This document shows positions 32,393 to 40,952 of a stretch of DNA of 64,000 nt, piece by piece (the first letter of the stretch is position 1; each line of letters starts with the position of its first letter). The stretch is from NCBI RefSeq assembly GCF_017876405.1, contig NZ_JAGINW010000001.1, forward strand, positions 4,415,203 through 4,479,202, given 5' to 3'. Source of the stretch: Kibdelosporangium banguiense (GTDB lineage Bacteria; Actinomycetota; Actinomycetes; Mycobacteriales; Pseudonocardiaceae). The notes below the pieces were generated by a model. It saw only the letters and a program-made list of their open reading frames with translations, was not told where the DNA came from and did not search any database. A program made the position numbers and the translations under genes.

Positions 32393-33247
32393 GTGCTTCG
32401 GATGGCTTCCGCGCGGTTACTCGACGAACGAGACGGCATGGCGGTGCGAGCCGTGCTGGCCGCGGATCCGGTCGCGTGTTGCATGGTGGCGGCGAGGGTC
32501 GAAGCCGCAGGTCTGGACGCCTGGCGGCTGGGTGGTGAGCTGTGGGGAGCCGACGTCCGGCCGATGCGCAACGGGCGCCTTGACGGGCTGTGTTACGTCG
32601 GCCCGAACCTGATTCCGTTGCGCGGCAACAAGGCTGCGCTGCGGTGTTTCGCCGACCGGGCGCTTCGGCGCAGGCGGATGTGCTCGTCGCTGGTCGGCCC
32701 GGCCGAGCAGGTGCTGGGCATGTGGGCCGAGCTCGAGCCGGAATGGGGCCCGCCCCGGGAGGTCCGCGCGGACCAGCCCTTGATGGCGATCAGCTCGTCT
32801 CCGCTGGTCAAAGCCGATCCGCTGGTGCGGCCGGTCCGGCCGGACGAGCTGGACCGCTACCTGCCCGCCGCGATCGCGATGTTCATCGAAGAGGTGGGCG
32901 TCGACCCCCGTGTGGGTGATGGCGGTGCCGGCTATCGCGCCCGCGTGGCCGAGTTGATCGCCGGTGGCCGGGCGTTCGCCCGGTTCGAGGGCGGCAACGT
33001 GGTGTTCAAGGCCGAGATCGGGGCGCTTTCCAAGTCCGTCGGGCAGATCCAGGGCGTCTGGGTGCACCCCGACCGGCGGGGCAGCGGCATAGGCACCGCA
33101 GGCACCGCAGCCGTGGTGGAACGGCTCGTCAAAGGCATGAACCGGACCGCGAGCCTGTATGTCAACTCGTACAACGCGCCTGCGCGGGCCGCATACCAGC
33201 GGATCGGATTCACCCAGGTCGGGGTCTACGCGACGGTGCTGTTTTAA
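32393..33247 (+). CDS. DUF4081-GNAT family N-acetyltransferase
   Basis: 284 residues. The N-terminal DUF4081 domain is about residues 5-120. The C-terminal GNAT fold has acetyl-CoA loop VHPDRRGSGIGTAGTA and the end motif LYVNSYNAPARAAYQRIGF. It is orthologous in position to mycobacterial Rv2867c; the substrate is unknown. GTG 32393 or ATG 32402 are both possible starts. Confidence 0.92.
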   Translation: MLRMASARLLDERDGMAVRAVLAADPVACCMVAARVEAAGLDAWRLGGELWGADVRPMRNGRLDGLCYVGPNLIPLRGNKAALRCFADRALRRRRMCSSLVGPAEQVLGMWAELEPEWGPPREVRADQPLMAISSSPLVKADPLVRPVRPDELDRYLPAAIAMFIEEVGVDPRVGDGGAGYRARVAELIAGGRAFARFEGGNVVFKAEIGALSKSVGQIQGVWVHPDRRGSGIGTAGTAAVVERLVKGMNRTASLYVNSYNAPARAAYQRIGFTQVGVYATVLF

Positions 33248-33283
33248 CGCTACTCATTTGGCGGTTGCGGCATACTGCGCCGA

Positions 33284-35086
33284 GTGAACCGAACGGGGCT
33301 TGTCGCCGCACTCCTGGTGGTCCTGCCGATAGCCGGCTGCGGGTTGTTCGGCTCTGAGCCTGGTCCCGAGGACTTCGCCCGCGATTTCCTGACCGCATAC
33401 GCCAGCGGCGACACCAGCGGCGCCGCTGGTCGGACCGATTCTGCCGTGAACGCGAAGGCGCTACTGGACAACGTGCGTGGCGCGTTGAAGCCGGTCGCGG
33501 TCAAGACACAGGTCACCGGTTCGACGACGATGGAGGACAAGAGCGCGAAGGTCCGGTTCACCGCCGACTGGGATCTCGGCAAAGACCGGCACTGGTCCTA
33601 CGAGGGCGAGATGGAAGTCCGCCCGGACAACGACTCCTTCCGCGTGCACTGGCTGCCGTCGGTCATCCACCCCAAACTGGGCGCGCAGCAGACCATCGGC
33701 CTGCGGGACAAGGAAGCCACGCAGGCGCCTGTGCTCGACCGTGACGGCGCGCCGCTGCTGGCACCCGAACGAGTGGTTTCGGTGATTCTGGACCCCGCGA
33801 AGGCCGGTGATGTGGCAGCGGTCGCGGGGACGCTGGCCGCCGCGGTCGGCAAGGTCGACCCGGCGATCACCCAGCAGTCGATCGTCGACGGGGTCAACAA
33901 GACGCCAAAGGGCCAGTCGTACACCGTGGTCTCGTTGCGGGACGCGGACTATCAGTCGGCCAAGGCGCAGATCTACGAGCTGCCCGGCGTCCGGTTCACC
34001 GCCGCGACACGGCTGCTGGCGGTCGACAAGAACCTCGCGACCCAACTGCTGCCGAACATCCGCAAGCTCGTGGAGGACCAGGTCTCCGGCAAGCCCGGAT
34101 TCCGGGTGGTGACGTTGAACGCCGCAGGCGGCGAGGTCGAGGAGATCTTCGTCAAGGACGCCGAAGCGGGCACCGCCGCGTACGTGACGTTGAGCCGCAA
34201 GATCCAGGCCGCGGCTGAGGCAGCGATCGACCCCGTGCCGCAAGTTTCCGCCATCGTCGCGATTCAGCCGTCCACCGGCGATGTGCTCGCCGTCGCCCAG
34301 AACGCGCCGGCCGATGCTCAGGGCGCCATAGCCCTGACCGGCCGCTACCCGCCCGGCTCGACGTTCAAGATCATCACCTCCGCGGCGGCGTTCCAGGCCG
34401 GCTCGGCAGTCACCGCCGACACGCCGGTCGGATGCCCAGGCACGATCACCATCGGCCCGCGAGCGATCCCGAACTCGGGCAACTTCGACAAAGGCACCAT
34501 TCCGTTGCACACCGCGTTCGCCGTGTCGTGCAACACGACGTTCGCCAAGCTCGCCGCCGACATGGCGCCGGACGCCCTGACCAACGCGGCCAAACAGTTC
34601 GGCATCGGCGTCGACTACGTGATCCCGGGCATCACCACGGTCACCGGCTCCGCGCCACCGGCCGCGGATCTGACCGAGCGCGCCGAAGACGGCTTTGGCC
34701 AGGGCAAAGTCCTCGTGTCGCCGTTCGGGCTGGCCGTGGTCGCGTCCACTGTGGCGAGTGGGACTGTGCCGAAGGCCACGTTGTTGCGCGACAAGCCGAC
34801 CAAGATCGACCAGCAGCCCGCGGCAATACCCGCACCCGTCCTTGATGCGTTGCGCGCAATGATGCGCGAAGTCGTGACCGCCAACCCCACTCACCCGCTT
34901 GCGCAACTACCTGACGTGCGTGGAAAGACCGGCACAGCACAGTTCGGCGACGGCACGCATTCACACGGGTGGTTCGCTGGCTACCAGGGCGATCTCGCGT
35001 TCGCCGTGCTGCTCACGGACGCGGGCAGCTCAGGAGTGGCACTGGATGCCACCGATCGTTTCTTGCGCGCTGTCGCCGCGTCGTAG
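33284..35086 (+). CDS. Class B penicillin-binding lipoprotein (transpeptidase)
   Basis: 600 residues. A short signal has lipobox IAGC. Residues 25-135 form an NTF2-like MecA_N domain (EPGPEDFARDFLTAYASGD), then the PBP dimer domain and the transpeptidase. The transpeptidase has SxxK in GSTFK, SxN in SCN (AVSCNTTFAKLA) and KTG in RGKTGTAQFG, so it is catalytically complete. It cross-links peptidoglycan. MecA-like architecture can confer low beta-lactam affinity. It matches Rv2864c in synteny. Confidence 0.93.
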   Translation: MNRTGLVAALLVVLPIAGCGLFGSEPGPEDFARDFLTAYASGDTSGAAGRTDSAVNAKALLDNVRGALKPVAVKTQVTGSTTMEDKSAKVRFTADWDLGKDRHWSYEGEMEVRPDNDSFRVHWLPSVIHPKLGAQQTIGLRDKEATQAPVLDRDGAPLLAPERVVSVILDPAKAGDVAAVAGTLAAAVGKVDPAITQQSIVDGVNKTPKGQSYTVVSLRDADYQSAKAQIYELPGVRFTAATRLLAVDKNLATQLLPNIRKLVEDQVSGKPGFRVVTLNAAGGEVEEIFVKDAEAGTAAYVTLSRKIQAAAEAAIDPVPQVSAIVAIQPSTGDVLAVAQNAPADAQGAIALTGRYPPGSTFKIITSAAAFQAGSAVTADTPVGCPGTITIGPRAIPNSGNFDKGTIPLHTAFAVSCNTTFAKLAADMAPDALTNAAKQFGIGVDYVIPGITTVTGSAPPAADLTERAEDGFGQGKVLVSPFGLAVVASTVASGTVPKATLLRDKPTKIDQQPAAIPAPVLDALRAMMREVVTANPTHPLAQLPDVRGKTGTAQFGDGTHSHGWFAGYQGDLAFAVLLTDAGSSGVALDATDRFLRAVAAS

Positions 35087-35095
35087 TGTTGTTGT

Positions 35096-35956
35096 ATGCC
35101 CGTACGTGCCCCACTGACTCCTGGCGAGCAGACGCCGCGCCGCCCAGTGCCCATCACCATCGCCCGTCCTGAGTACGTCGACAAGCCCGCGCCCGCGCGC
35201 AACACAGAGCCGACGTACGTGCAGACGCCCGAGGTGATCGAGGCCATGCGCGTCGCCAGCCGGATCGCCGCCCAGGCCCTGCAGGAGGGCGGCAAGGCAG
35301 TCAAACCGGGCGCCACCACGGACGACGTCGACGCGATCGTGCACGAGTTCCTGCTGGACCACGGCGCGTATCCGTCGACCCTCGGCTACCGCGGTTTCCC
35401 CAAGTCCTGCTGCACCTCACTCAACGAGGTCATCTGCCACGGAATCCCGGACTCGACCCTGATCGACGACGGCGACATCGTCAACATCGACGTCACGGCG
35501 TTCATCGGCGGAGTGCACGGCGACACCAACGCGACGTTCTTCGCCGGCGAACCCTCCGACGAAGCCCGCCTGCTGGTGGAACGCACCCACGAAGCCACCA
35601 CGCGTGCGATCAAGGCGGTCCGCCCCGGCCGCGCCCTCAACGTCATCGGCCGAGTCATCGAGGCCTACGCCAAACGCTTCGGCTACGGCGTGGTCCGCGA
35701 CTTCACCGGCCACGGAATCGGCCGCTCCTTCCACAGCGGGCTCGTGATCCTGCACTACGACGAGCCCTCCGTGACCACGGAGATCCAGACCGGCATGACC
35801 TTCACCATCGAGCCCATGATCACCCTCGGCGGCGTCGACTACGACATCTGGTCCGACGGCTGGACGGTCACCACCAAGGACAAAAAGTGGACCGCCCAGT
35901 TCGAACACACAATCGTCGTGACCGACACCGGCGCCGAGATCCTCACGCTGCCTTGA
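35096..35956 (+). CDS. map: Type I methionine aminopeptidase (MapB-like)
   Basis: 286 residues. An N-terminal Pro-rich extension of about 40 residues (PxxP-like), typical of the Rv2861c/MetAP1c type, precedes the pita-bread fold. Metal ligands are in NIDVTAFIGGVHGDTNATF (two Asp), GHGIGRSFH (His), FTIEPMITLGG (Glu) and QFEHTIVV (Glu region). It removes initiator Met from nascent proteins. It begins 10 bases after the PBP stop. Confidence 0.96.
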   Translation: MPVRAPLTPGEQTPRRPVPITIARPEYVDKPAPARNTEPTYVQTPEVIEAMRVASRIAAQALQEGGKAVKPGATTDDVDAIVHEFLLDHGAYPSTLGYRGFPKSCCTSLNEVICHGIPDSTLIDDGDIVNIDVTAFIGGVHGDTNATFFAGEPSDEARLLVERTHEATTRAIKAVRPGRALNVIGRVIEAYAKRFGYGVVRDFTGHGIGRSFHSGLVILHYDEPSVTTEIQTGMTFTIEPMITLGGVDYDIWSDGWTVTTKDKKWTAQFEHTIVVTDTGAEILTLP

Positions 35957-35978
35957 CGCCGCCCTGAGCATGGGCCAC

Positions 35979-36143
35979 GGCCCCCGTTTACCAGCCTATC
36001 GCCGGGGTCTGACAAGAAGCGGTGTCGGCAGGCTGTTCCAGGGGAGGTTGTCCACAGACACGGACCTGTCCACAGCGGGGATGTTGGTGGCTGAAACTTG
36101 TCGTATCCCGCTCGTAGGCTGGACTCCGGGGCTGGAGGCCGCC
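35979..36143. repeat. Intergenic element, copy B
   Basis: 165 bp sharing the ordered blocks described for 28248-28403: GGCCCCCGTTTACCA, CCGGGGTCTGACAAG, GTCCACAG, CGTAGGCTGGA and GAGGCCGCC. TTGTCG at 36099-36104 and TAGGCT at 36115-36120 could be a minus-35/minus-10 pair with a short 10-bp spacer. It lies after map, like copy A after the lipoprotein gene. Confidence 0.5.
36048..36074. other. DnaA box and near-box inside copy B
   Basis: TTGTCCACA at 36048-36056 is the exact GC-actinobacterial DnaA box. CTGTCCACA at 36066-36074 differs by one base. Their starts are 18 bp apart in the same orientation, a spacing like the pair at 4082-4109. Confidence 0.45.
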
Positions 36144-36157
36144 ATGGAGCAGGCCTG

Positions 36158-36198
36158 GGTCTGTCTTTCCGGGGGATGTGCCCTCGGAAAGACAGACC
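36158..36198. terminator. Convergent terminator between map and the GntR gene
   Basis: GGTCTGTCTTTCCG (36158-36171) pairs perfectly with CGGAAAGACAGACC (36185-36198). An inner GGG/CCC extends the stem. It is 14 bases past the stop of the minus-strand regulator gene and 200 bases after map. Confidence 0.7.
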
Positions 36199-36211
36199 GC
36201 CGGCTGCTTGG

Positions 36212-36892
36212 TCAGGCTGGGTGTTCGGCGAGGTAGCTGAGGGCTTCGGCGAGGAAGCCGCCGGCCTCGCGGACGGCCCGTTCGGGGTCGCGGTCGCGGA
36301 TGGCGAAGAGCAGGCCGCGGTGGTCGATCTTGCGGGCGTCGGGCTGGGAGTTGTCGAGGGCTTCGATGCTGGCTTTGATCACTTCGGTGAGGCCGGCGTG
36401 CAGTTCGGCGAGCAAACGGTTGTGTGATGCGATGACGACGAGGTGGTGGAAGTCCGCGTCGATCTGGACGAAGCGGGCCCACTGGCCGGATGCCGCGGCT
36501 TCGTCGCGCATCTCCAGCAGGCGGGTGAGCTGTTCGAGCTGGGCTTCGGTGCGGGCGGAGGCGGCCAGGCGGGCGCCTTCGACTTCCATTGTCCGCCGTA
36601 CTTCGAGGACATCACGTAGCTCGGGTCCACACAGCCGCCGGACTGCGCCGGAGAGTTCACTCGTGGCCCGTACGAATGTGCCGTCGCCTTGGCGGACCTC
36701 GAGGAGGCCTGCGTGGGCGAGGGCACGTACGGCCTCGCGGACTGTGTTGCGGCCGACGCCAAGCGCGGTGACGAGCTCGGGTTCGGTGGGGATTCGCTCG
36801 CCAACCCGCCATTCGCCCGTGGTGATCGCGCTGCGCATCTGCTCGATCACTTGGTCGACAAGGCCGGCACGCCGGGTCGTGGCCAACGGCAC
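36212..36892 (-). CDS. GntR-family regulator, FadR/FCD subfamily
   Basis: 226 residues. The N-terminal winged helix contains RIPTEPELVTALGVGRNTVREAVRALAHAGLLEVRQGDGTFV. The C-terminal all-helical FCD domain has the metal/ligand His positions in DADFHHLVV and IDHRGLLFAI. FadR-type regulators sense organic acids or amino acids. GTG 36892 is chosen because GGAGG lies 8 bases upstream. It is divergent from hrpA. A 21-bp perfect palindrome lies just upstream. Confidence 0.9.
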   Translation of the reverse strand: MPLATTRRAGLVDQVIEQMRSAITTGEWRVGERIPTEPELVTALGVGRNTVREAVRALAHAGLLEVRQGDGTFVRATSELSGAVRRLCGPELRDVLEVRRTMEVEGARLAASARTEAQLEQLTRLLEMRDEAAASGQWARFVQIDADFHHLVVIASHNRLLAELHAGLTEVIKASIEALDNSQPDARKIDHRGLLFAIRDRDPERAVREAGGFLAEALSYLAEHPA

Positions 36893-36913
36893 GGTGTCAT
36901 CCTCCCCACGTCG

Positions 36914-36934
36914 ATGTTCGGGACAACCGAACAT
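36914..36934. promoter_or_regulatory. Palindromic operator of the GntR regulator
   Basis: ATGTTCGG (36914-36921) and CCGAACAT (36927-36934) are a perfect 8-bp inverted repeat separated by 5 bases, a 21-bp palindrome. It begins 22 bases upstream of the regulator GTG. It is positioned for autoregulation. Confidence 0.65.
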
Positions 36935-37069
36935 CCTACGTCTCTTGTAGTAGTCATGGTGTTGCGTCGACCCAACAGAGTGCCATCTCTTTCGGCGTGT
37001 CGCGTAGCACCCGGTCGGTTTTTAATCCGCAGGTGCTGAACGCGGCCATTGCTTATCCTGGTAGTCGAG

Positions 37070-40000
37070 ATGGGAACTCCGCTAAAAGAATCAACGCTCG
37101 CCGATTTGGCGCAGCGGCTGCCTGCCCTGACGTTGCGCGACGAGCGCAGGCTCGGCCGCCGCCTCGACGGCGTCCGCAAGGTTCGCAAACCCGCAGCCCG
37201 CCAGGCCGTCATCGAGCAGATCGCCACCGAGATCACCGCTGCCGAGCTTAGAGTCGGCGCGCGGCGATCGAACGTGCCCGCGATCACATATCCGGCCGAG
37301 CTGCCGGTCAGCCAGCGCCGCGACGACATCCTCGAAGCCGTCCGCGACCACCAGGTCGTGATCGTGGCCGGGGAGACGGGCTCGGGCAAGACCACGCAGC
37401 TGCCCAAGATCTGCATGGAGCTCGGCCGCGGCATCCGCGGCACGATCGGCCATACGCAGCCGCGCAGGCTCGCGGCGCGCACGGTGGCCGAGCGGATCGC
37501 CGAGGAGCTCGGCACGCAGCTGGGCGAGTCGATCGGCTACAAGGTCCGGTTCAACGACCAGATCGGCGACGGCACGCTGGTCAAGCTGATGACCGACGGC
37601 ATCCTGCTGGCCGAGATCCAGTCCGACCGCGCCCTCGCCCAGTACGACACGCTGATCATCGACGAGGCGCACGAGCGCAGCCTCAACATCGACTTCATCC
37701 TCGGCTACCTCAAGCAGCTGCTGCCCAAGAGACCGGACCTCAAGGTGATCATCACCTCGGCGACCATCGACCCGGAGCGGTTCTCCCGGCATTTCGCCGA
37801 CGCCCCGATCGTGGAGGTCTCCGGCCGGACGTACCCGGTCGAGGTCCGCTACCGGCCGATCGTCGACCCGGACGACCCGGACGCCGACGAGGACCGGGAT
37901 CAGACGCAGGCGATCCTGGACGCGGTGGACGAGCTGTCGATGGAAGGCCCCGGCGACATTCTGGTATTTCTCAGCGGTGAACGGGAAATTCGCGACACCG
38001 CCGAAGCCCTGGCGAAACAGGAGCTGAAGAACACCGAAATCCTGCCGTTGTACGCGCGGCTGTCGTTCGCCGAGCAGCACCGGGTGTTCCAGTCGCATCG
38101 CGGCCGGCGGATCGTGCTGGCCACGAACGTCGCCGAGACCTCGCTCACCGTGCCCGGTATCAAATATGTGATCGATCCGGGTACCGCACGGATCTCCCGG
38201 TACAGCAATCGGTTGAAGGTCCAGCGCCTGCCGATCGAGGCGGTCTCGCAGGCGTCGGCCAATCAGCGCAAAGGCCGTTGCGGCCGCGTGTCCGAGGGCA
38301 TCTGCATCCGGCTGTACAGCCAGGACAGCTTCGACGCCCGGCCGGAGTTCACCGATCCGGAGATCCTGCGTACGAACCTCGCCTCGGTGATCCTGCAGAT
38401 GACCGCGGCCGGTCTCGGTGAGATGGCCGACTTCCCGTTCATCGACCCGCCTGACAAACGCAACATCGCCGACGGTGTGAACCTGCTGCAGGAACTGGGC
38501 GCGCTCGGTTCGTCCGGTCTGACTCCGCTCGGTCGAAAGCTGGCTCAGCTCCCGGTCGACCCCAGGCTGGCCCGGATGGTGCTCGCGGCCGACCGCAACG
38601 GCTGCGTCCGCGAGGTCATGGTGATCGCCGCCGCTCTGTCCATTCAGGACCCTCGGGAACGCCCGGCGGACAAGCAGGAACAGGCGCAGCAGGCGCACGC
38701 CCGGTTCGCCGACAAGACGTCGGATTTCCTGTCGTATCTGAATCTGTGGCAGTACCTGCAGGACAAGCAGAAAGAGCTGTCCGGCAACCGGTTCCGCAAG
38801 CTGTGCAAGGCCGAATACCTGAACTATCTCAGGGTCCGGGAATGGCAGGACATCTACTCGCAGCTGCGTCAGGTCACCAAGACCATGGGCGTCACGCTGA
38901 CCGATTCCGGCGAGATCGACTCCGTGCGGGTGCACCAGTCGCTGCTGGCCGGTTTGTTGTCCCACATAGGTTTGCGCGATCCGCAGAAGAACGACTACAT
39001 CGGCGCCCGCGGTGCCCGGTTCTCGGTCTTTCCCGGTTCGGCATTGTTCAAGAAGCCGCCGCAGTGGGTGATGGCGGCCGAACTGGTCGAAACCTCACGG
39101 CTGTGGGGCCGGATCGCGGCCCGGATCGAACCCGACTGGGTGGAACCGCTCGCCGATCATCTGGTGAAACGCACCTACAGCGAGCCGCATTGGGAGCGTA
39201 AACAGGGTGCTGTGATGGCATCCGAACGGGTGACGCTGTACGGGATCCCGATTGTGGCCTCCCGGAAGGTGAACTACGGCCGCATCGACCGCGAATTGTC
39301 CCGGGACATGTTCATCCGCAGTGCGTTGGTGGAGGGTGACTGGGAGACCAGGCACAAGTTCTTCCACGACAACCGCAAGCTGCTGACCGAGGTTGAAGAA
39401 CTGGAGAATCGCGCGCGGCGGCGTGACCTGCTCGTGGACGACCAGACCCTGTTCGAGTTCTACGACAAGCGGGTCGGCGAGGAGGTCGTCTCTGGGCGGC
39501 ATTTCGACACGTGGTGGAAGAAAATCCGTGCCACCGACCCGGATCTGTTGACGTTCCCGACCGAGATGCTGCTCAACTCCAACGCACAGACTGTGACCGA
39601 GCAGGCCTATCCGGACAACTGGAATTCCGACGGGCTGACCATGCGGCTGTCCTACCAGTTCGAGCCGGGCCGCAAGGACGACGGCGTGACCGCGCACATC
39701 CCGCTGCCGATCCTGAACCAGGTCACCGCGGACAATTTCGCCTGGCAGGTGCCGGGACTGCGCGAAGAGATCATCACGGCATTGCTGAAATCGCTGCCCA
39801 AGCAGCAGCGCCGGAATTTCGTCCCGGCACCCGACTGGGCGAAGGCGATTCTGCACCGGATACCGGATTTGAAGGAACAGAACCTGCTCGACGTGGTCGA
39901 GCGGGAGATCCGCGCACTGTCGGGTATCACCGTGATGAGACAGGACTGGGACCTGACCAAGATCCCGGACCATCTCAAGGTCACCTACCGGGTGGTCGAC

Positions 40001-40945
40001 GAAAGCCGCAAACTGCTGGCCGAGGGCAAAGACCTGGGTGATCTGAAACGCAGGCTGCAGCCCAAAATGCGCGAGACCCTGTCCGAAGCGGCGGGCGAGA
40101 TCGAACGAAAAGGCCTGCGCACCTGGGATATCGGCACGCTGCCCAAGATGCTCCGCCAAGAGCAGCACGGATTCCTGGTGACGGCATATCCGGCCTTGGT
40201 CGACGCCGGTTCCACGGTCGACGTCCGGATGTTCGAAACCGAGGCCGAGCAGCGAACTTCAATGTGGCAGGGCACTCGGCGGCTGTTGCTCCTGGGCACG
40301 CCGTCACCGTTGAAATACGTCCTCGGCCGGATGACGAACGCGGCGAAACTGGCATTGTCGACCAACCCGCACCGCGACATGCAGGACCTGTTCGACGACT
40401 GCATCGCCTGCGCCACAGACAAACTGGTGATCGAAGGCGGCGGCGTCGCCTGGGACGCGGCCGGCTTCACCGCTCTGCAGACCAAGGTCCGCGCTGAGCT
40501 GAACCCGGCCGTATTCGAAGTGGTCAACCACGTGCAACAGGCTTTGACGGCGTACAACGCGGTCCGGACCCGTCTGTCCACAATGGGCGGACCAAGGCTG
40601 GAACCTTCCCTGAAGGACATCCGCACCCAGCTGTCCCGCCTGGTGTACCGAGGTTTCGTGACCGCGACCGGCTATGCGCAGCTGCCGCACCTGACCCGCT
40701 ACCTGCGTGGCATCGAACTGAGACTCGACAAACTGCCCGAACGCCCCGACCGCGACCTCGAATGGGCGCAGATCATCGAGGAGGTCTGGGAGGCCTACCG
40801 CGAACTGCCGGCCGGCCCCGACGCCCGCCGGGTCCGCTGGATGATCGAGGAGCTCCGGCTCAGCTACTTCGCCCAGTCGATCAAAACGGCCTACCCGGTC
40901 TCCGAGAAAAGGATCTACAAGGCCATCGACCAACTGCTGCAGTGA
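37070..40945 (+). CDS. hrpA: ATP-dependent RNA helicase HrpA
   Basis: 1291 residues, DEAH-box family, the usual HrpA length. Walker A is GETGSGKTTQLPK, the DEAH motif is IIDEAHERSLNIDF, motif III is ITSATIDPERF and motif VI is ANQRKGRCGRV. The C-terminal half contains the DUF3418 domain characteristic of HrpA. In E. coli it acts on mRNA processing and rescues collided ribosomes. ATG 37070 is preferred over TTG 37049. Confidence 0.95.
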   Translation: MGTPLKESTLADLAQRLPALTLRDERRLGRRLDGVRKVRKPAARQAVIEQIATEITAAELRVGARRSNVPAITYPAELPVSQRRDDILEAVRDHQVVIVAGETGSGKTTQLPKICMELGRGIRGTIGHTQPRRLAARTVAERIAEELGTQLGESIGYKVRFNDQIGDGTLVKLMTDGILLAEIQSDRALAQYDTLIIDEAHERSLNIDFILGYLKQLLPKRPDLKVIITSATIDPERFSRHFADAPIVEVSGRTYPVEVRYRPIVDPDDPDADEDRDQTQAILDAVDELSMEGPGDILVFLSGEREIRDTAEALAKQELKNTEILPLYARLSFAEQHRVFQSHRGRRIVLATNVAETSLTVPGIKYVIDPGTARISRYSNRLKVQRLPIEAVSQASANQRKGRCGRVSEGICIRLYSQDSFDARPEFTDPEILRTNLASVILQMTAAGLGEMADFPFIDPPDKRNIADGVNLLQELGALGSSGLTPLGRKLAQLPVDPRLARMVLAADRNGCVREVMVIAAALSIQDPRERPADKQEQAQQAHARFADKTSDFLSYLNLWQYLQDKQKELSGNRFRKLCKAEYLNYLRVREWQDIYSQLRQVTKTMGVTLTDSGEIDSVRVHQSLLAGLLSHIGLRDPQKNDYIGARGARFSVFPGSALFKKPPQWVMAAELVETSRLWGRIAARIEPDWVEPLADHLVKRTYSEPHWERKQGAVMASERVTLYGIPIVASRKVNYGRIDRELSRDMFIRSALVEGDWETRHKFFHDNRKLLTEVEELENRARRRDLLVDDQTLFEFYDKRVGEEVVSGRHFDTWWKKIRATDPDLLTFPTEMLLNSNAQTVTEQAYPDNWNSDGLTMRLSYQFEPGRKDDGVTAHIPLPILNQVTADNFAWQVPGLREEIITALLKSLPKQQRRNFVPAPDWAKAILHRIPDLKEQNLLDVVEREIRALSGITVMRQDWDLTKIPDHLKVTYRVVDESRKLLAEGKDLGDLKRRLQPKMRETLSEAAGEIERKGLRTWDIGTLPKMLRQEQHGFLVTAYPALVDAGSTVDVRMFETEAEQRTSMWQGTRRLLLLGTPSPLKYVLGRMTNAAKLALSTNPHRDMQDLFDDCIACATDKLVIEGGGVAWDAAGFTALQTKVRAELNPAVFEVVNHVQQALTAYNAVRTRLSTMGGPRLEPSLKDIRTQLSRLVYRGFVTATGYAQLPHLTRYLRGIELRLDKLPERPDRDLEWAQIIEEVWEAYRELPAGPDARRVRWMIEELRLSYFAQSIKTAYPVSEKRIYKAIDQLLQ

Positions 40946-40952
40946 CGTAAGG

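Noticed and set aside
33461..34906. 481-codon minus-strand frame inside the class B PBP gene
   Set aside because: Shadow of the PBP reading frame with Arg/Gly/Val-biased nonsense composition and no start-site signal. The same applies to 37091-38965 (-), 31197-32207 (-), 22240-23055 (-), 11794-13467 (+) and 58295-59608 (+).
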